Below the pieces are notes generated by a model, which worked only from the letters and a program-made list of their open reading frames with translations, was not told the origin of the DNA and made no database searches. The translations under genes and the position numbers were made by a program. DNA of 64,000 nt. Source: Parvibaculum indicum. GTDB lineage: Bacteria; Pseudomonadota; Alphaproteobacteria; Parvibaculales; Parvibaculaceae. The stretch covers positions 124,001 through 188,000 of the forward strand of contig NZ_JAASQO010000008.1 of the NCBI RefSeq assembly GCF_011762095.1, given 5' to 3'. Positions within the stretch are counted from its first letter, which is position 1. Every line of letters starts with the position of its first letter. Shown here piece by piece: positions 27,944 to 36,983 of this stretch.

Positions 27944-27949
27944 AGAAAA

Positions 27950-28450
27950 ATGGCCAAGGAAGTCACTGAAAAGTCGAACAAGGCACCTGCTTCTCAGTTC
28001 CCCAGCGATCCGTTTTCGGCTTTCCGCGAAGAGATGAATTCGATGCTGGACCGCGCTTTCGGCCGGCCTCTCAGTCTTTTCGACACGCCGTCGCTCGGGC
28101 ATTTCGGCGCCGGCCGGATTACGCCCCAGATCGACATCCACGAGACCGACAAGGAGTTCACCCTGACCGCGGAACTGCCGGGCATGGACGAGAAGGATGT
28201 CGAACTCCTCATCGATAACGGGATGATGACCCTGAAGGGCGAGAAGAAATACGAAAAGGAAAGCGAAGAGGATAATGCCCGCGTCGTGGAGCGGCGCTAT
28301 GGCAGCTTCCAGCGCAGCTTTACGCTGCCGTCTTCCGTGGACGAGGAAAAGGTCAGCGCGAATTTCGAGAAGGGTGTGCTGAAAGTGAAGATGCCGAAAG
28401 GCAAGGACGGCAAGCCCAGCGGCCGCCGCGTCGAGATCGGCAAGGGCTGA
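27950..28450 (+). CDS. Small heat shock protein Hsp20 (alpha-crystallin domain)
   Basis: A 166-residue cytoplasmic chaperone that holds unfolded proteins. The alpha-crystallin domain covers about residues 58-160: TPQIDIHETDKEFTLTAELP at its start, GMDEKDVELLIDNGMMTLKG, and the C-terminal FEKGVLKVKMPK with its G-x-L motif. The N-terminal part has the DPFSAFREEMNSMLDRAFGR amphipathic helix. The ATG at 27950 is 8 bp after AGGAG; the in-frame ATG at 27857 would read through the hairpin leader and is rejected. The stop codon abuts the last base of the convergent patatin gene. Confidence 0.92.
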   Translation: MAKEVTEKSNKAPASQFPSDPFSAFREEMNSMLDRAFGRPLSLFDTPSLGHFGAGRITPQIDIHETDKEFTLTAELPGMDEKDVELLIDNGMMTLKGEKKYEKESEEDNARVVERRYGSFQRSFTLPSSVDEEKVSANFEKGVLKVKMPKGKDGKPSGRRVEIGKG

Positions 28451-30940
28451 TCACTCCGGCGTATCTTCATCTTTTCGCGCCGTTCGCCGGAACGGGTTTT
28501 CCTGCGTTCCGGCGGGCGGGGCCTCATCGTCTCGGTAGCGCATATTGAGGTCGCGCTTCAACTCGAAGATCAGCCCTTCGACATGGGGCAGATGCGGCTT
28601 TTCGGCTTCCAGCACGGCCCGCAACAGACGCGCCTTCAGCTGCGTCAGGTCGAGCCCGGCCTCTTTCACCGCATTGGGCGCGGCACTTGCCACGATGTCG
28701 ACCAGCCTCTCGACGGAGTGAAGCCGTCCCCACAGATAGTCGTTCTCACGCGCTTTACGGCTGAAAAAGGCGGCGAAATATCCAAGCTCCCGTCCCATCA
28801 GCGTGGCCTGCGCGCCGCCCTGCCGAAGCGCGGTCGCGTCCTCCGGGCTGATGCGGTCCACCAGGATCGTGTCCACATCGTCGAGATTCTGCCATTTGTT
28901 GAGGGGCAGGGTCAGGACGTCGAAAAAGGCGAAGCCCACATAGGCTTCGATGAGTTCGTGGCGGCAGGCAGGGTCCAGACGTGCCGCATTCTCTGCAAAG
29001 ACCGCATCCGCATCGGTATCGATCTCGATCAGCTTGAGCGCCGGACCGAGCCTTGTCATCAGCGTTTCGATTTCATGCGTCTCGGCGATGCCGTCATCGT
29101 AGATCGCGCGGCAGATGCGTTGCAGCTCCGGCATCCGCATGCGGGAGGCGGCGATGGATTGGTATTCTTCCAGGCAGCCATAAAGCGCCGTCTTGAACTC
29201 GTCGAGGGCTTCGATGCCTGCTCCGTCGCTCTCGCTGTGCCTCTCGTAAAGTTCGTTCAGCCGGCGGATCACGAAGCGCAAGCGGCGAATGCGGAAATTG
29301 ATGTCGAAATCGCGCAGGAAGCGTACCCAGGCATCGCGTTTGGAGGGGGCGCTGTTCTCGCCGGGAATGGCCGTCCACTCGACGGGGAAGATTTCCTCGT
29401 TGCCGGCCCATTGCTCCACCGTGCGCGCCAGCGCCAGTCTTTCATTGGGGTGGTGCACCGCGCCGCTCATCTCCGCCACGGCATCGGTGATCTGGTCGAG
29501 AACGGACGCCACTTTCAACTGGATATAGCCGTCATAGGAATATCCGGCCTCCACCGCCGCGGCGACATTCGCGCGTTCGCGCATCTCTACCAGTTGATCC
29601 TTGGTCAGCCCTTCCGCGTCGGTCGCGCCGCCGAAAAGCGCTTTGACGCGGCGGGTCACATGGGGCCGCGCGGCGGCAACGATCTGGCGGTAGCGGCGTA
29701 CCCGTTCGGAGAGTTCGTGCAGCGAGGCCAGTTCGTCGCGCACGGGCTGGTTGCGCGGAATATCCGATGCCGCGCCGATGATCGACTGGAAGAAGCCGGG
29801 CGGCGCCCCGGCGCGTTCCACATTGCCGCCTTTGGGATCGGGGTCGATATAGACCATGCGCCGGTCCACCTCGCGATAGGCGGGCCGACCGCGCACCGAC
29901 GAGATTGCCTCCGCGAAGGGTTTGTTGTTGAGAACGCTGCCATCGATGAAGGAAGCGCTTACCGGATCGACGCCCGCTGCGACCAGCGGCCGGAAATTGC
30001 TCTGGATAAATGCGTCGCGGGCGGGCCATTGCTGCTCGCGCTCGACCATCAGCTCGTCGATTTCGACGATGCGCGCCGGCGGGAAAGCGCCGGGGAAGCA
30101 CGAGGTCGCCCGCGCGCCGAAAATCAGGCCGGGCACATGGGCCATGTCGAAATCGCTGCGGATGCCGCCGGTCGGGTAGTGGATATAGGAATATTTGAGC
30201 GCGTGGCGATGTTCCCGCTCCTTGATCGACACCGGGTCGTGCAGCGGGATGTATTGGCTGTAGCCATGAAAGTCGGTAACGGAAACGATGAGATCGAGCC
30301 GGTGACCGGTGGGGATAAGCGAGGCCTCCGGCGACGACGGCTCTCCCATCGCCTCACAGGCATCCAGCAGCATGCCGGTGAGCAGCTTTCCGGAGAAAGG
30401 CGGCTCGAACCAGCGCGAGCGGGTGAAGAGCTGCAGCTTCTCCCGCATCTCGAACTCGGGGGCGTACCGGGTCAGCCATTTATCCGTGAAGCGCCAGAAG
30501 AAGGGCTTCATGAAGAGCTTGCTCCAGGGCCCCGCCATATGCTCTTCGTCCATCAGCGCGGTGATGTCGGCCATCTCCAGCCACATCTTGCGATGGCTGT
30601 CCATTGGCAGGTCATGCGCGATGGCACGCGCCAGCAGGACGCCGTTGATGCCGCCCGCCGACGCCCCTGCGATCGTGTCGACGAAGACGCGCAGGTCGAG
30701 CGACTGGCCGATGGCCTGCAGCAATTCGAAATAGAGCGGTTCGGTATCGGTCTCGCGCGTCTTGTCGGTGTTGAGGTCTTCATAGCTCACAGCCTGGCGT
30801 CTGGCGTGATCCGGCTCGCTGTGGAACATCGCAGAGGCGCGCAGCAGCTTCTGCACCTCCTTCGTGACGCCGTGCATGTAGACCGCCAGCGATACGCCGC
30901 CATAACAGACCAGCGCCAGCCTGAGTTCTTTTTCCTTCAT
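28451..30940 (-). CDS. Patatin-like phospholipase (large patatin-related protein)
   Basis: An 829-residue protein with an N-terminal patatin domain, about twice the size of simple bacterial patatins. The oxyanion segment is RLALVCYGGVSLAVYMHG, the nucleophile motif GASAGG with Ser94, and the Asp of the dyad lies in SFIDGSVLNNKPF. The remaining 450 residues are helical and typical of the long patatin-related proteins found in alphaproteobacteria and actinobacteria. Expected activity is lipid acyl hydrolysis; substrate and localisation are unknown, no signal peptide is visible. CGGAG lies before the ATG. Confidence 0.88.
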   Translation of the reverse strand: MKEKELRLALVCYGGVSLAVYMHGVTKEVQKLLRASAMFHSEPDHARRQAVSYEDLNTDKTRETDTEPLYFELLQAIGQSLDLRVFVDTIAGASAGGINGVLLARAIAHDLPMDSHRKMWLEMADITALMDEEHMAGPWSKLFMKPFFWRFTDKWLTRYAPEFEMREKLQLFTRSRWFEPPFSGKLLTGMLLDACEAMGEPSSPEASLIPTGHRLDLIVSVTDFHGYSQYIPLHDPVSIKEREHRHALKYSYIHYPTGGIRSDFDMAHVPGLIFGARATSCFPGAFPPARIVEIDELMVEREQQWPARDAFIQSNFRPLVAAGVDPVSASFIDGSVLNNKPFAEAISSVRGRPAYREVDRRMVYIDPDPKGGNVERAGAPPGFFQSIIGAASDIPRNQPVRDELASLHELSERVRRYRQIVAAARPHVTRRVKALFGGATDAEGLTKDQLVEMRERANVAAAVEAGYSYDGYIQLKVASVLDQITDAVAEMSGAVHHPNERLALARTVEQWAGNEEIFPVEWTAIPGENSAPSKRDAWVRFLRDFDINFRIRRLRFVIRRLNELYERHSESDGAGIEALDEFKTALYGCLEEYQSIAASRMRMPELQRICRAIYDDGIAETHEIETLMTRLGPALKLIEIDTDADAVFAENAARLDPACRHELIEAYVGFAFFDVLTLPLNKWQNLDDVDTILVDRISPEDATALRQGGAQATLMGRELGYFAAFFSRKARENDYLWGRLHSVERLVDIVASAAPNAVKEAGLDLTQLKARLLRAVLEAEKPHLPHVEGLIFELKRDLNMRYRDDEAPPAGTQENPFRRTARKDEDTPE

Positions 30941-31038
30941 GGCTCCGAGTCGCCCCTTTTCGCGCCGATTTGCGGCCCACTCTAATCGTCACCGGCCCGA
31001 GAACCAAAAGCTGAGCTGAGGCGAGGGGGGCACCTGCC

Positions 31039-31066
31039 TTGAATAAACATTAGAATATACTAATAT
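31039..31066 (+). promoter_or_regulatory. Promoter with AT-rich palindrome before TauE/SafE gene (BigR-like box)
   Basis: TTGAAT (31039-31044) and TAATAT (31061-31066) form a candidate promoter with 16-bp spacing. Within it ATTAG (31049-31053) and CTAAT (31060-31064) flank AATATA, making 14 of 16 positions symmetrical. AT-rich palindromes at this position bind ArsR-family BigR-type repressors in front of sulfite-exporter genes of other plant-associated bacteria; identity of the regulator here is inferred. Confidence 0.5.
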
Positions 31067-31101
31067 GTAGGGGTGAATTACTCTCGGGCAGGCACTTGGC
31101 G

Positions 31102-31896
31102 ATGGAACTTCTCACCCCGGACATACTGGCCGTCTTTTCCGGTGCCCTGATCGGCCTCACGCTGGGGTTGATCGGCGGGGGCGGGTCCATTCTTGCCGTG
31201 CCGCTTCTTGTCTATGTGGTCGGTATCGGCTCCACCCATCTGGCCATCGGCACCAGCGCTTTCGCCGTCGCGGTCAATGCCGCCTTCGGTTTGGCCATGC
31301 ATGCGCGGGCGCACACCGTCAAATGGCCTTGCGCGAGCGTTTTCGCCGGGGCGGGCATCGCAGGCGCGGCGCTGGGCGCCTGGGCGGGCAAGATGGTCGA
31401 TGGCGACATGCTGCTCGCCTTGTTCGGCCTGTTGATGACCGGCATCGGCGCGTCGATGTTCCTGCGTAAATCCGACGGCGGAAATCCCGATGTGCATCTC
31501 GATCGCGGTTCGGCCCCTCAACTCCTGCCGCCACTCGCGGGCGCGGGACTGGGCGTGGGTGCGCTTTCCGGCTTTTTCGGCATTGGCGGCGGCTTTCTCA
31601 TCGTGCCGGGCCTTATCACGGTCACGGCCATGCCGATCCTGAATGCGGTGGGCTCCTCGCTCGTCTCGGTGACGGTGTTCGGTCTCACCACCTCCACCAG
31701 CTATGCGCTCTCCGGTCTCGTCGATTGGCGCATTGCCGCCTTCCTCATCGGCGGCGGGGCGGTGGGCGCTTTTCTGGGCCAGCGCCTCGCCGCGCGGCTC
31801 TCCGGCGAGAAACAGCTTCTGTCGAAGATCTTCGCCGTCTTCGTGATCGCGGTCGGCCTCTATGTCATTGCGCAGGGGGTGGCGACCCTTCTCTGA
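31102..31896 (+). CDS. TauE/SafE-family sulfite exporter permease
   Basis: A 264-residue inner membrane protein of the TauE/SafE family (sulfite, sulfonate or related anion exporters). Eight hydrophobic segments are readable. The duplicated family motif appears twice: LGLIGGGGSILAVPLLVYVV near the N-terminus and LSGFFGIGGGFLIVPGLITV in the second half. The ATG at 31102 is preferred over the TTG at 31096; the ribosome binding site is weak (GGGCAGG). An arylsulfatase gene follows 150 bp downstream on the same strand, suggesting a shared role in sulfur-ester use, which is inference. Confidence 0.9.
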   Translation: MELLTPDILAVFSGALIGLTLGLIGGGGSILAVPLLVYVVGIGSTHLAIGTSAFAVAVNAAFGLAMHARAHTVKWPCASVFAGAGIAGAALGAWAGKMVDGDMLLALFGLLMTGIGASMFLRKSDGGNPDVHLDRGSAPQLLPPLAGAGLGVGALSGFFGIGGGFLIVPGLITVTAMPILNAVGSSLVSVTVFGLTTSTSYALSGLVDWRIAAFLIGGGAVGAFLGQRLAARLSGEKQLLSKIFAVFVIAVGLYVIAQGVATLL

Positions 31897-32046
31897 TACA
31901 GCGGGAAAGGCGCTGAAATGCCGCCTTCCCCGTATACCAACCGCGCGGCGCGGCCTGAAATTAATGACTTCCATTGACTCTGACTTACGGCGCTGACACT
32001 TATGTTGGCAATACCGGCGCCGGAGAGCTGCATCGGGGAGGAGTTA

Positions 32047-33864
32047 ATGGTTAACATTAAGTCGTGGCCGACTTTGACGGCGCATATGCATCGTCTTGCG
32101 CTCGCGCTTTTTCTGGCCGGGTTCGTTCATGGCCTACCGGCATCCGCCGACACCGGTCCGGGCAAGCCCAATATCGTCGTTCTGCTGGTCGACGATGCCG
32201 CGCTGATGGATTTCGGCGTCTATGGCGGCGAAGCGCGCACGCCGAATATCGATGCGCTGGCCGGTCGCGGGGCCTTGTTCACCCAATACCGCTCGTCGCC
32301 CCTTTGCGCGCCCTCGCGCGCCATGCTGCTCACCGGCATGGACAATCACCGCAACGGCGTCGCGACCATTCCCGAGGTCATTCCGCCCGAGCAGGAGGGG
32401 AAGCCGGGTTACACGCTCTCGCTGGAACCGGGCGTGGCGACGCTGGCGGACTATCTGAAGGAAGCCGGCTATCGGACCTATATGACAGGCAAATGGCATC
32501 TGGGCAGCGCCGAGGGCGACCTGCCGGTATCGCACGGCTTCGACCGTTCCTTCGCGCTGGATGCCTCGGGGGCGGACAATTGGGAAGACAAATCCTACAT
32601 GCCTTTCTATGCGGAAGCGCCCTGGTATGAAGACGGCCAGCCCGCGGCTCTCCCCGAGGATTTCTATTCTTCGGAATTCATCGTCGACAAGGCGATCGTG
32701 TATATCGACGAGGGCGACAGCGACGCGCCTTTCTTTGCCTATGTCGCCTTTCAGGCGATCCACATCCCCGTTCAGGCCCCGGCGGACTTCACCGACAATT
32801 ACGACGGCGTCTATGACGAGGGCTGGGAAGCCCTGCGCGAAGCGCGTCACGAAAAGGCCGTCGCGGAAGGTCTCGTGCCGAAGGATGCGAAGCTCGCGCC
32901 CATGCCGAAAGGTTCGCGCGCCTGGAGCGCACTGAACGAGGACGAGCAGAAACTCTATGCCGCGCGCATGCAGGTCAATGCCGGCATGCTTGAGGCGATG
33001 GACTTCCATGTCGGTCGCCTGATCGAACATCTGGAGATGAAGGGGCTCTACGAGAACACGATCTTCGTCGTGACCTCGGACAATGGCCCCGAACCCAGCC
33101 GTGGCGACGACAACTGGCAGCTTGCGCTCTGGATGAAGTTCAACGGTTATCACACCGGCATGAAGAATATCGGTGAGAAGGGAAGCTGGGGCTTTATCGG
33201 GCCGGAATGGGCCAATGCTGCGGCGTCGCCGAGCGATCTGTTCAAATTCTACGCGGCCAGTGGCGGCGTGCGCGTACCCTTCGTGATGGCGGGGCCCGGT
33301 ATTCCGCATGAGCGTGTGCAGTCCTTCGCGATGGTGACTGATGTCGCGCCGACCCTTCTGGAACTCGTAGGCATAGCGCCGGATGCGACGGGAAGACGGC
33401 CCATGACGGGACGCAGCCTCGTGCCGGTGCTCAAAGGCGATGCGCCGCACACCTACGGGCCGGACGATCCGGCGGGGATCGAAGTCTCCGGCAATACGGG
33501 CTTCTATCTCGACGGCTACAAGATCACCCGCAACCTGCCGCCCATGGGCGACGGCAAATGGCGTCTCTACGATATCGAGGCCGATCCCGGCGAGACGACG
33601 GATCTCTCGGCCGCACAGCCCGGGATAAAGCAGAAGCTGCTGATGGCCTATGAAGCCTATGCTGAAGAGATGGGCATTCTGGAGATGCCGGAAGGCTATA
33701 GTTCGACGGAGCAGCTCAACATCAACACCCGCAAGAAAATCTTTGCGCAATATCCGTGGATTCCCGTTCTGCGCATTCTTGTGATCCTGTTGGTTCTTGC
33801 CGGAATCTTGTGGGGTATACGGATCGTCGTTTGGCGCCGCCGCGGGGGGAAGGCGGCCCGATGA
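32047..33864 (+). CDS. Arylsulfatase-type sulfatase, membrane-anchored
   Basis: A 605-residue type I sulfatase that hydrolyses a sulfate ester. Residues about 1-35 are an export signal (LALALFLAGFVHGLPASA). The metal site Asp pair is in VVLLVDDAALMDFGV and the formylglycine motif is CAPSR (Cys87 to Arg91), followed by AMLLTG; TGKWHLG and SDNGPEP complete the active site. Unusually, a hydrophobic helix with a basic stop (LRILVILLVLAGILWGIRIV) near the C-terminus predicts anchoring in the inner membrane facing the periplasm. GGGGAGGAG before ATG 32047 fixes the start against the ATG at 32002. The activating formylglycine enzyme is not in the window. Confidence 0.92.
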   Translation: MVNIKSWPTLTAHMHRLALALFLAGFVHGLPASADTGPGKPNIVVLLVDDAALMDFGVYGGEARTPNIDALAGRGALFTQYRSSPLCAPSRAMLLTGMDNHRNGVATIPEVIPPEQEGKPGYTLSLEPGVATLADYLKEAGYRTYMTGKWHLGSAEGDLPVSHGFDRSFALDASGADNWEDKSYMPFYAEAPWYEDGQPAALPEDFYSSEFIVDKAIVYIDEGDSDAPFFAYVAFQAIHIPVQAPADFTDNYDGVYDEGWEALREARHEKAVAEGLVPKDAKLAPMPKGSRAWSALNEDEQKLYAARMQVNAGMLEAMDFHVGRLIEHLEMKGLYENTIFVVTSDNGPEPSRGDDNWQLALWMKFNGYHTGMKNIGEKGSWGFIGPEWANAAASPSDLFKFYAASGGVRVPFVMAGPGIPHERVQSFAMVTDVAPTLLELVGIAPDATGRRPMTGRSLVPVLKGDAPHTYGPDDPAGIEVSGNTGFYLDGYKITRNLPPMGDGKWRLYDIEADPGETTDLSAAQPGIKQKLLMAYEAYAEEMGILEMPEGYSSTEQLNINTRKKIFAQYPWIPVLRILVILLVLAGILWGIRIVVWRRRGGKAAR

Positions 33865-34049
33865 AGGAGGGCGGCCTCAAGGTTTCCCGTTTCACGGGCA
33901 AGCTCGATTAACTCGAATCCCTTCCGGTCATTCCTCGCTCCCCGTCTTCAAGGAGATCGGGGGCCGGGACGGAGCCGCAAGATCATTCGCCGAAGCGTTG
34001 TCAGGCGCGGCGGAAGCGGGCAGTCTGTCCCCGAAATTGGGGAATCTGT

Positions 34050-34763
34050 ATGTCGTTACACAAGAAGCTTGCCTGGGCGCTGGGCTATGAGCTGCGCCGT
34101 ATCCGCAAGGGCAATACCCATGCGGCCCTGACCGAACGCCTGATCCGGGATTGCCGGCCGGACGTGATTCTCGATGTCGGGGCCAATACCGGGCAATTCG
34201 GGCAAGCCACGCTAAAGCTCCGGCGGGACGCCCGTCTGGTGTCCTTCGAGCCGCTTTCGCAGGCGCATGCGGAGCTGGCGGAAAAGGCAAAAGCCTATCC
34301 GCACTGGGCGGTTGCCCCGCGTATGGCGATCGGCGCGGAAGAGGGCGAGGCGGAGATCAATATTTCCGAGTTCTCCCAGTCTTCGTCGATCATGGCCAAT
34401 ACCGGCCGCAATCTTTCCGCCTTTCCCATGGTGCGCAGCACCGGCACGGAAAAGGTCGCCGTGCACCGGCTGGACAATGTCGCCGGCGACTATGTGCGGC
34501 CCGGAGAGCGGATTTACCTGAAGTCCGACACGCAAGGATATGAGAAGAAGGTGCTGGAAGGCGCGACCGGTATCTGGGACAGCATCGTCGGCCTCCAGAT
34601 GGAGCTTCAGACAGTGGAGCTTTACGAAGGCTCGCCGCTGATGGACGAGATGCTGGAGTATGCGCTCTCGAGAGGCCTGAGGCTTTACGGCCTCGCCAAC
34701 GGCACCCGGGACGCGCAGACGCGCGAAATGGTCGAGTTCGACGCCTATTTCATCAGGGTATGA
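34050..34763 (+). CDS. FkbM-family methyltransferase
   Basis: A 237-residue S-adenosylmethionine-dependent methyltransferase of the FkbM family, often acting on sugars in polysaccharides or on polyketides. Motif I is VILDVGANTGQFG, followed by SFEPLSQAHAELAEKA; the conserved middle segment is RLDNVAGDYVRPGERIYLKS then DTQGYEKKVLEGA. No glycosyltransferase is adjacent, so the acceptor is unknown. GGGGAATCTGT precedes the ATG. It lies 185 bp after the sulfatase gene and ends near the tRNA-Val gene on the opposite strand. Confidence 0.88.
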   Translation: MSLHKKLAWALGYELRRIRKGNTHAALTERLIRDCRPDVILDVGANTGQFGQATLKLRRDARLVSFEPLSQAHAELAEKAKAYPHWAVAPRMAIGAEEGEAEINISEFSQSSSIMANTGRNLSAFPMVRSTGTEKVAVHRLDNVAGDYVRPGERIYLKSDTQGYEKKVLEGATGIWDSIVGLQMELQTVELYEGSPLMDEMLEYALSRGLRLYGLANGTRDAQTREMVEFDAYFIRV

Positions 34764-34771
34764 GAGAAAAA

Positions 34772-34847
34772 TGGTGGGCGGTACTGGATTCGAACCAGTG
34801 ACCCCAGCGATGTGAACACTGTGCTCTACCAACTGAGCTAACCGCCC
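34772..34847 (-). tRNA. tRNA-Val (anticodon CAC)
   Basis: A 76-nt tRNA with encoded CCA. The acceptor stem GGGCGGT/ACCGCCC is perfect, the D arm is GCTCAGTTGGTAGAGC, the anticodon stem-loop is CAGTG TTCACAT CGCTG giving CAC (valine, codon GTG), and the T arm holds GGTTCGAATCC. An oligo-T run (ATTTTTCTC) directly after CCA can serve as terminator. Confidence 0.97.
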
Positions 34848-34884
34848 ACGCGGGTCGCGGGGGCTCCCCCGCGCCGGGAGCCCG

Positions 34885-34914
34885 TCTATAAGGCCTTGCG
34901 AGTCCCGAAGTCAA
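34885..34914 (-). promoter_or_regulatory. Promoter of tRNA-Val
   Basis: Reading the minus strand, TTGACT (34909-34914) and TATAGA (34885-34890) are separated by 18 bp, close to the sigma-70 consensus, and lie about 40 bp upstream of the mature tRNA 5' end. Confidence 0.75.
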
Positions 34915-35000
34915 GCCGTCATGGCCCGCTTTGCGGGGTGCGGACCCTTTCTCCCGCCCGCCCGACGTCCTATCCTTCTGCGAAAAAGGGAGGAGAAAGC

Positions 35001-36224
35001 ATGGCGGAAGAAACGGCGGCCCGGAAAGTGGGCGAGTTTGACGGTGGTTCGCCCCTGAAGACCATCGGCTTGCTGATACGGCTTGTCGGCCGGCACATCG
35101 CAAGGGCCATGAACCCGGATGCCTCGTTCCCCGTCGATGCCGGCCATTTCGAAACGGGTATGAAGGCCCTTCTTGCAAGCGTTGGGGATTCAGCGGGATT
35201 GAAGGACGCCCGTTTCATCGACGTTGGCGGGGACGCGGAATGGGTGTCGTCCGGCTTCGAGGTCGAGGAAGGCGAGGAGATCACCATCATCGGCGCCGGT
35301 GCGATTTGGGCGTCGAAACTGCTCGACCTGCGCTTCGGCCCGCGCGTGGGCGTCTGGATGCGTATCGGCGAGGACGGCCGCGTCTTCAAGGCGCCGTCCG
35401 AAGCCTCCACCGTTCGGGCTCCGGCCTCGGGGCCCCTCATGCTGGCTGCCAAACCTCCCGGCGAATGGGCCGACGAGCAGGGCCGCTTCGACCCGGAATA
35501 TCCCCGAAACGTCGTCAAGGGTGCATTCCGCCTTTGCGTGATGAACTGGACCGACGGCGCGGCGCGCGGCCTCGAAGCGCTGGCGGAGGAAGCCGGCACG
35601 CGCGAGGGCGAAGCGCCGGTCCTTGTGCGCAAGGCCCGCGACCAGCAGCAGGCGCCCGCCGTCGCGCCCGAGGGCTGGCACTATCTATGGCGTCTGGGCG
35701 ACGGCGAGATCTATCGCGAAAGCCGCGAGGGAGAGGTAAAGCGCATCTGCTGCGATACGCATGAGGATGTCGGCATCCTTCAATTCCCGGCCGATTTTCC
35801 GCTGACCGACAAGACGCGCCTCAAATGGCGCTGGAAAGCGGATGCCTTGCCCAGCGATCTCGCCGAGGATGTGCAGCCGACCCATGACTACCTGTCGATT
35901 GCGGTGGAGTTCGAGAACGGGCAGGACCTGACCTATATGTGGTCGAGCCGTCTGCCCGAAGGAACCATTTTCCGCTGCCCGCTTCCCTGGTGGGACAAGC
36001 GGGAGACGCATTGGGTCGTCCGCTCCGACAAGTCCAAGCTCGGTCAATGGCTGGAGGAAGAGCAAAGCCTGCGTCCCGACTACGCAAAGGCGGTCGGCGA
36101 GCCGCCCGCGCGCATCGTGCGGGTCTGGCTCATCGCCGTGAGCCTCTTCCAGCACGGCACCGGGCGGTGCGAGTTTGCCGACATCGAACTGACGGACGGC
36201 GAAAACACGCTGAAAATCCTGTAG
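35001..36224 (+). CDS. DUF3047-family protein with N-terminal lectin-like beta domain
   Basis: A 407-residue protein of unknown function. The C-terminal 200 residues match the DUF3047 pattern: RLKWRWKADALPSDLAEDVQ, SIAVEFENGQDLTYMWSSRL, and VRVWLIAVSLFQHGTGRCEF ending ADIEL. The region about residues 70-170 looks like a beta-sandwich of the PA-I galactophilic lectin kind (GFEVEEGEEITIIGAGAIW and VGVWMRIGEDGRVF). No signal peptide is evident although DUF3047 proteins are often exported. GGGAGGAGAAAGC fixes the ATG at 35001. It is monocistronic between the tRNA and the convergent gph gene. Confidence 0.78.
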   Translation: MAEETAARKVGEFDGGSPLKTIGLLIRLVGRHIARAMNPDASFPVDAGHFETGMKALLASVGDSAGLKDARFIDVGGDAEWVSSGFEVEEGEEITIIGAGAIWASKLLDLRFGPRVGVWMRIGEDGRVFKAPSEASTVRAPASGPLMLAAKPPGEWADEQGRFDPEYPRNVVKGAFRLCVMNWTDGAARGLEALAEEAGTREGEAPVLVRKARDQQQAPAVAPEGWHYLWRLGDGEIYRESREGEVKRICCDTHEDVGILQFPADFPLTDKTRLKWRWKADALPSDLAEDVQPTHDYLSIAVEFENGQDLTYMWSSRLPEGTIFRCPLPWWDKRETHWVVRSDKSKLGQWLEEEQSLRPDYAKAVGEPPARIVRVWLIAVSLFQHGTGRCEFADIELTDGENTLKIL

Positions 36225-36234
36225 GCGGGAGCCC

Positions 36235-36921
36235 CTAGCGCGAGAAATGGCGCGGCAGCAATGCCTCCAGCGCCTTGGGGAATTCGTCGAAATGGCTGAT
36301 GAGATAGTCGGCGCCCAGTTCATCGAGCGATACGCGGCGATAGCCGAAATCTACACAGATGCATGGAATTTCTGCATTCCTCGCCGCCGCCGTGTCCGTT
36401 TCGCTGTCTCCCACCATGACGGCGTGAATTGGCTCGATTTCCAGCTGTTTCAGCGCCACGAACAGATGCTCGGGGTCGGGCTTTTTCACTGGCAGCGTGT
36501 CGCCGCCGATCACGACGGGAAAGAAGCGGTCGATGTCGAGCACCCGCAGCAACTCGCGCGACAGATGCTCAACCTTGTTGGTGCAGACGGCAAGGCCGGC
36601 GCCCTGCGCATGGAGTTCTTCCAGCAGCTCCCGCACACCGGGCCAGAGCTGCGTGTGGTCGGCGATATGGTCCGCGTAATAGTCGAGAAATTCCTCGAAA
36701 AGCTGGTCCAGCAGGGCATCGGAGGCCGGCTCGCCGGTCTCGCGAAAGCCGCGATCCATAAGGAGCCTTGCGCCGCCGCCCACCAGATGGCGCACCCGCG
36801 TATCGGGTATCCGCTCGCGGCCATGGCGCGCCAGTACCACATTCATTGTTTCGCATAAGTCGGCGGCGGTATCGGCCAGCGTACCGTCAAGATCGAAAAG
36901 CAGGGCAGGGCGTTCGGGCAT
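36235..36921 (-). CDS. gph: Phosphoglycolate phosphatase-like HAD hydrolase
   Basis: A 228-residue HAD-superfamily phosphatase. Motif I is LLFDLDGTLADTAADL with the nucleophile Asp, motif II is AVCTNKVEHL, Lys of motif III lies in LPVKKPDPEHLF and motif IV is VMVGDSETDTAAARNA. The alpha-helical cap matches Gph, which removes phosphate from 2-phosphoglycolate produced in DNA repair or photorespiration. The ATG at 36921 aligns with family starts; the frame extends to 36999 without support. It diverges from a GNAT gene. Confidence 0.87.
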   Translation of the reverse strand: MPERPALLFDLDGTLADTAADLCETMNVVLARHGRERIPDTRVRHLVGGGARLLMDRGFRETGEPASDALLDQLFEEFLDYYADHIADHTQLWPGVRELLEELHAQGAGLAVCTNKVEHLSRELLRVLDIDRFFPVVIGGDTLPVKKPDPEHLFVALKQLEIEPIHAVMVGDSETDTAAARNAEIPCICVDFGYRRVSLDELGADYLISHFDEFPKALEALLPRHFSR

Positions 36922-36983
36922 CTTGTCTCTCGAATTTTGCGTGCCGCTCTGTCGCACGGGAAGGCCCTTCGGGCAAGCTGCCC

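Noticed and set aside
25077-30985. Open frames of 800-885 codons antisense to the copper receptor and patatin genes
   Set aside because: They are Arg/His/Ala-rich shadows typical of GC-rich DNA and lie opposite well-recognised proteins.
34772-34847. tRNA-Val as an integration site of a mobile element
   Set aside because: No integrase, no direct repeat of the tRNA 3' end and no foreign gene next to it.
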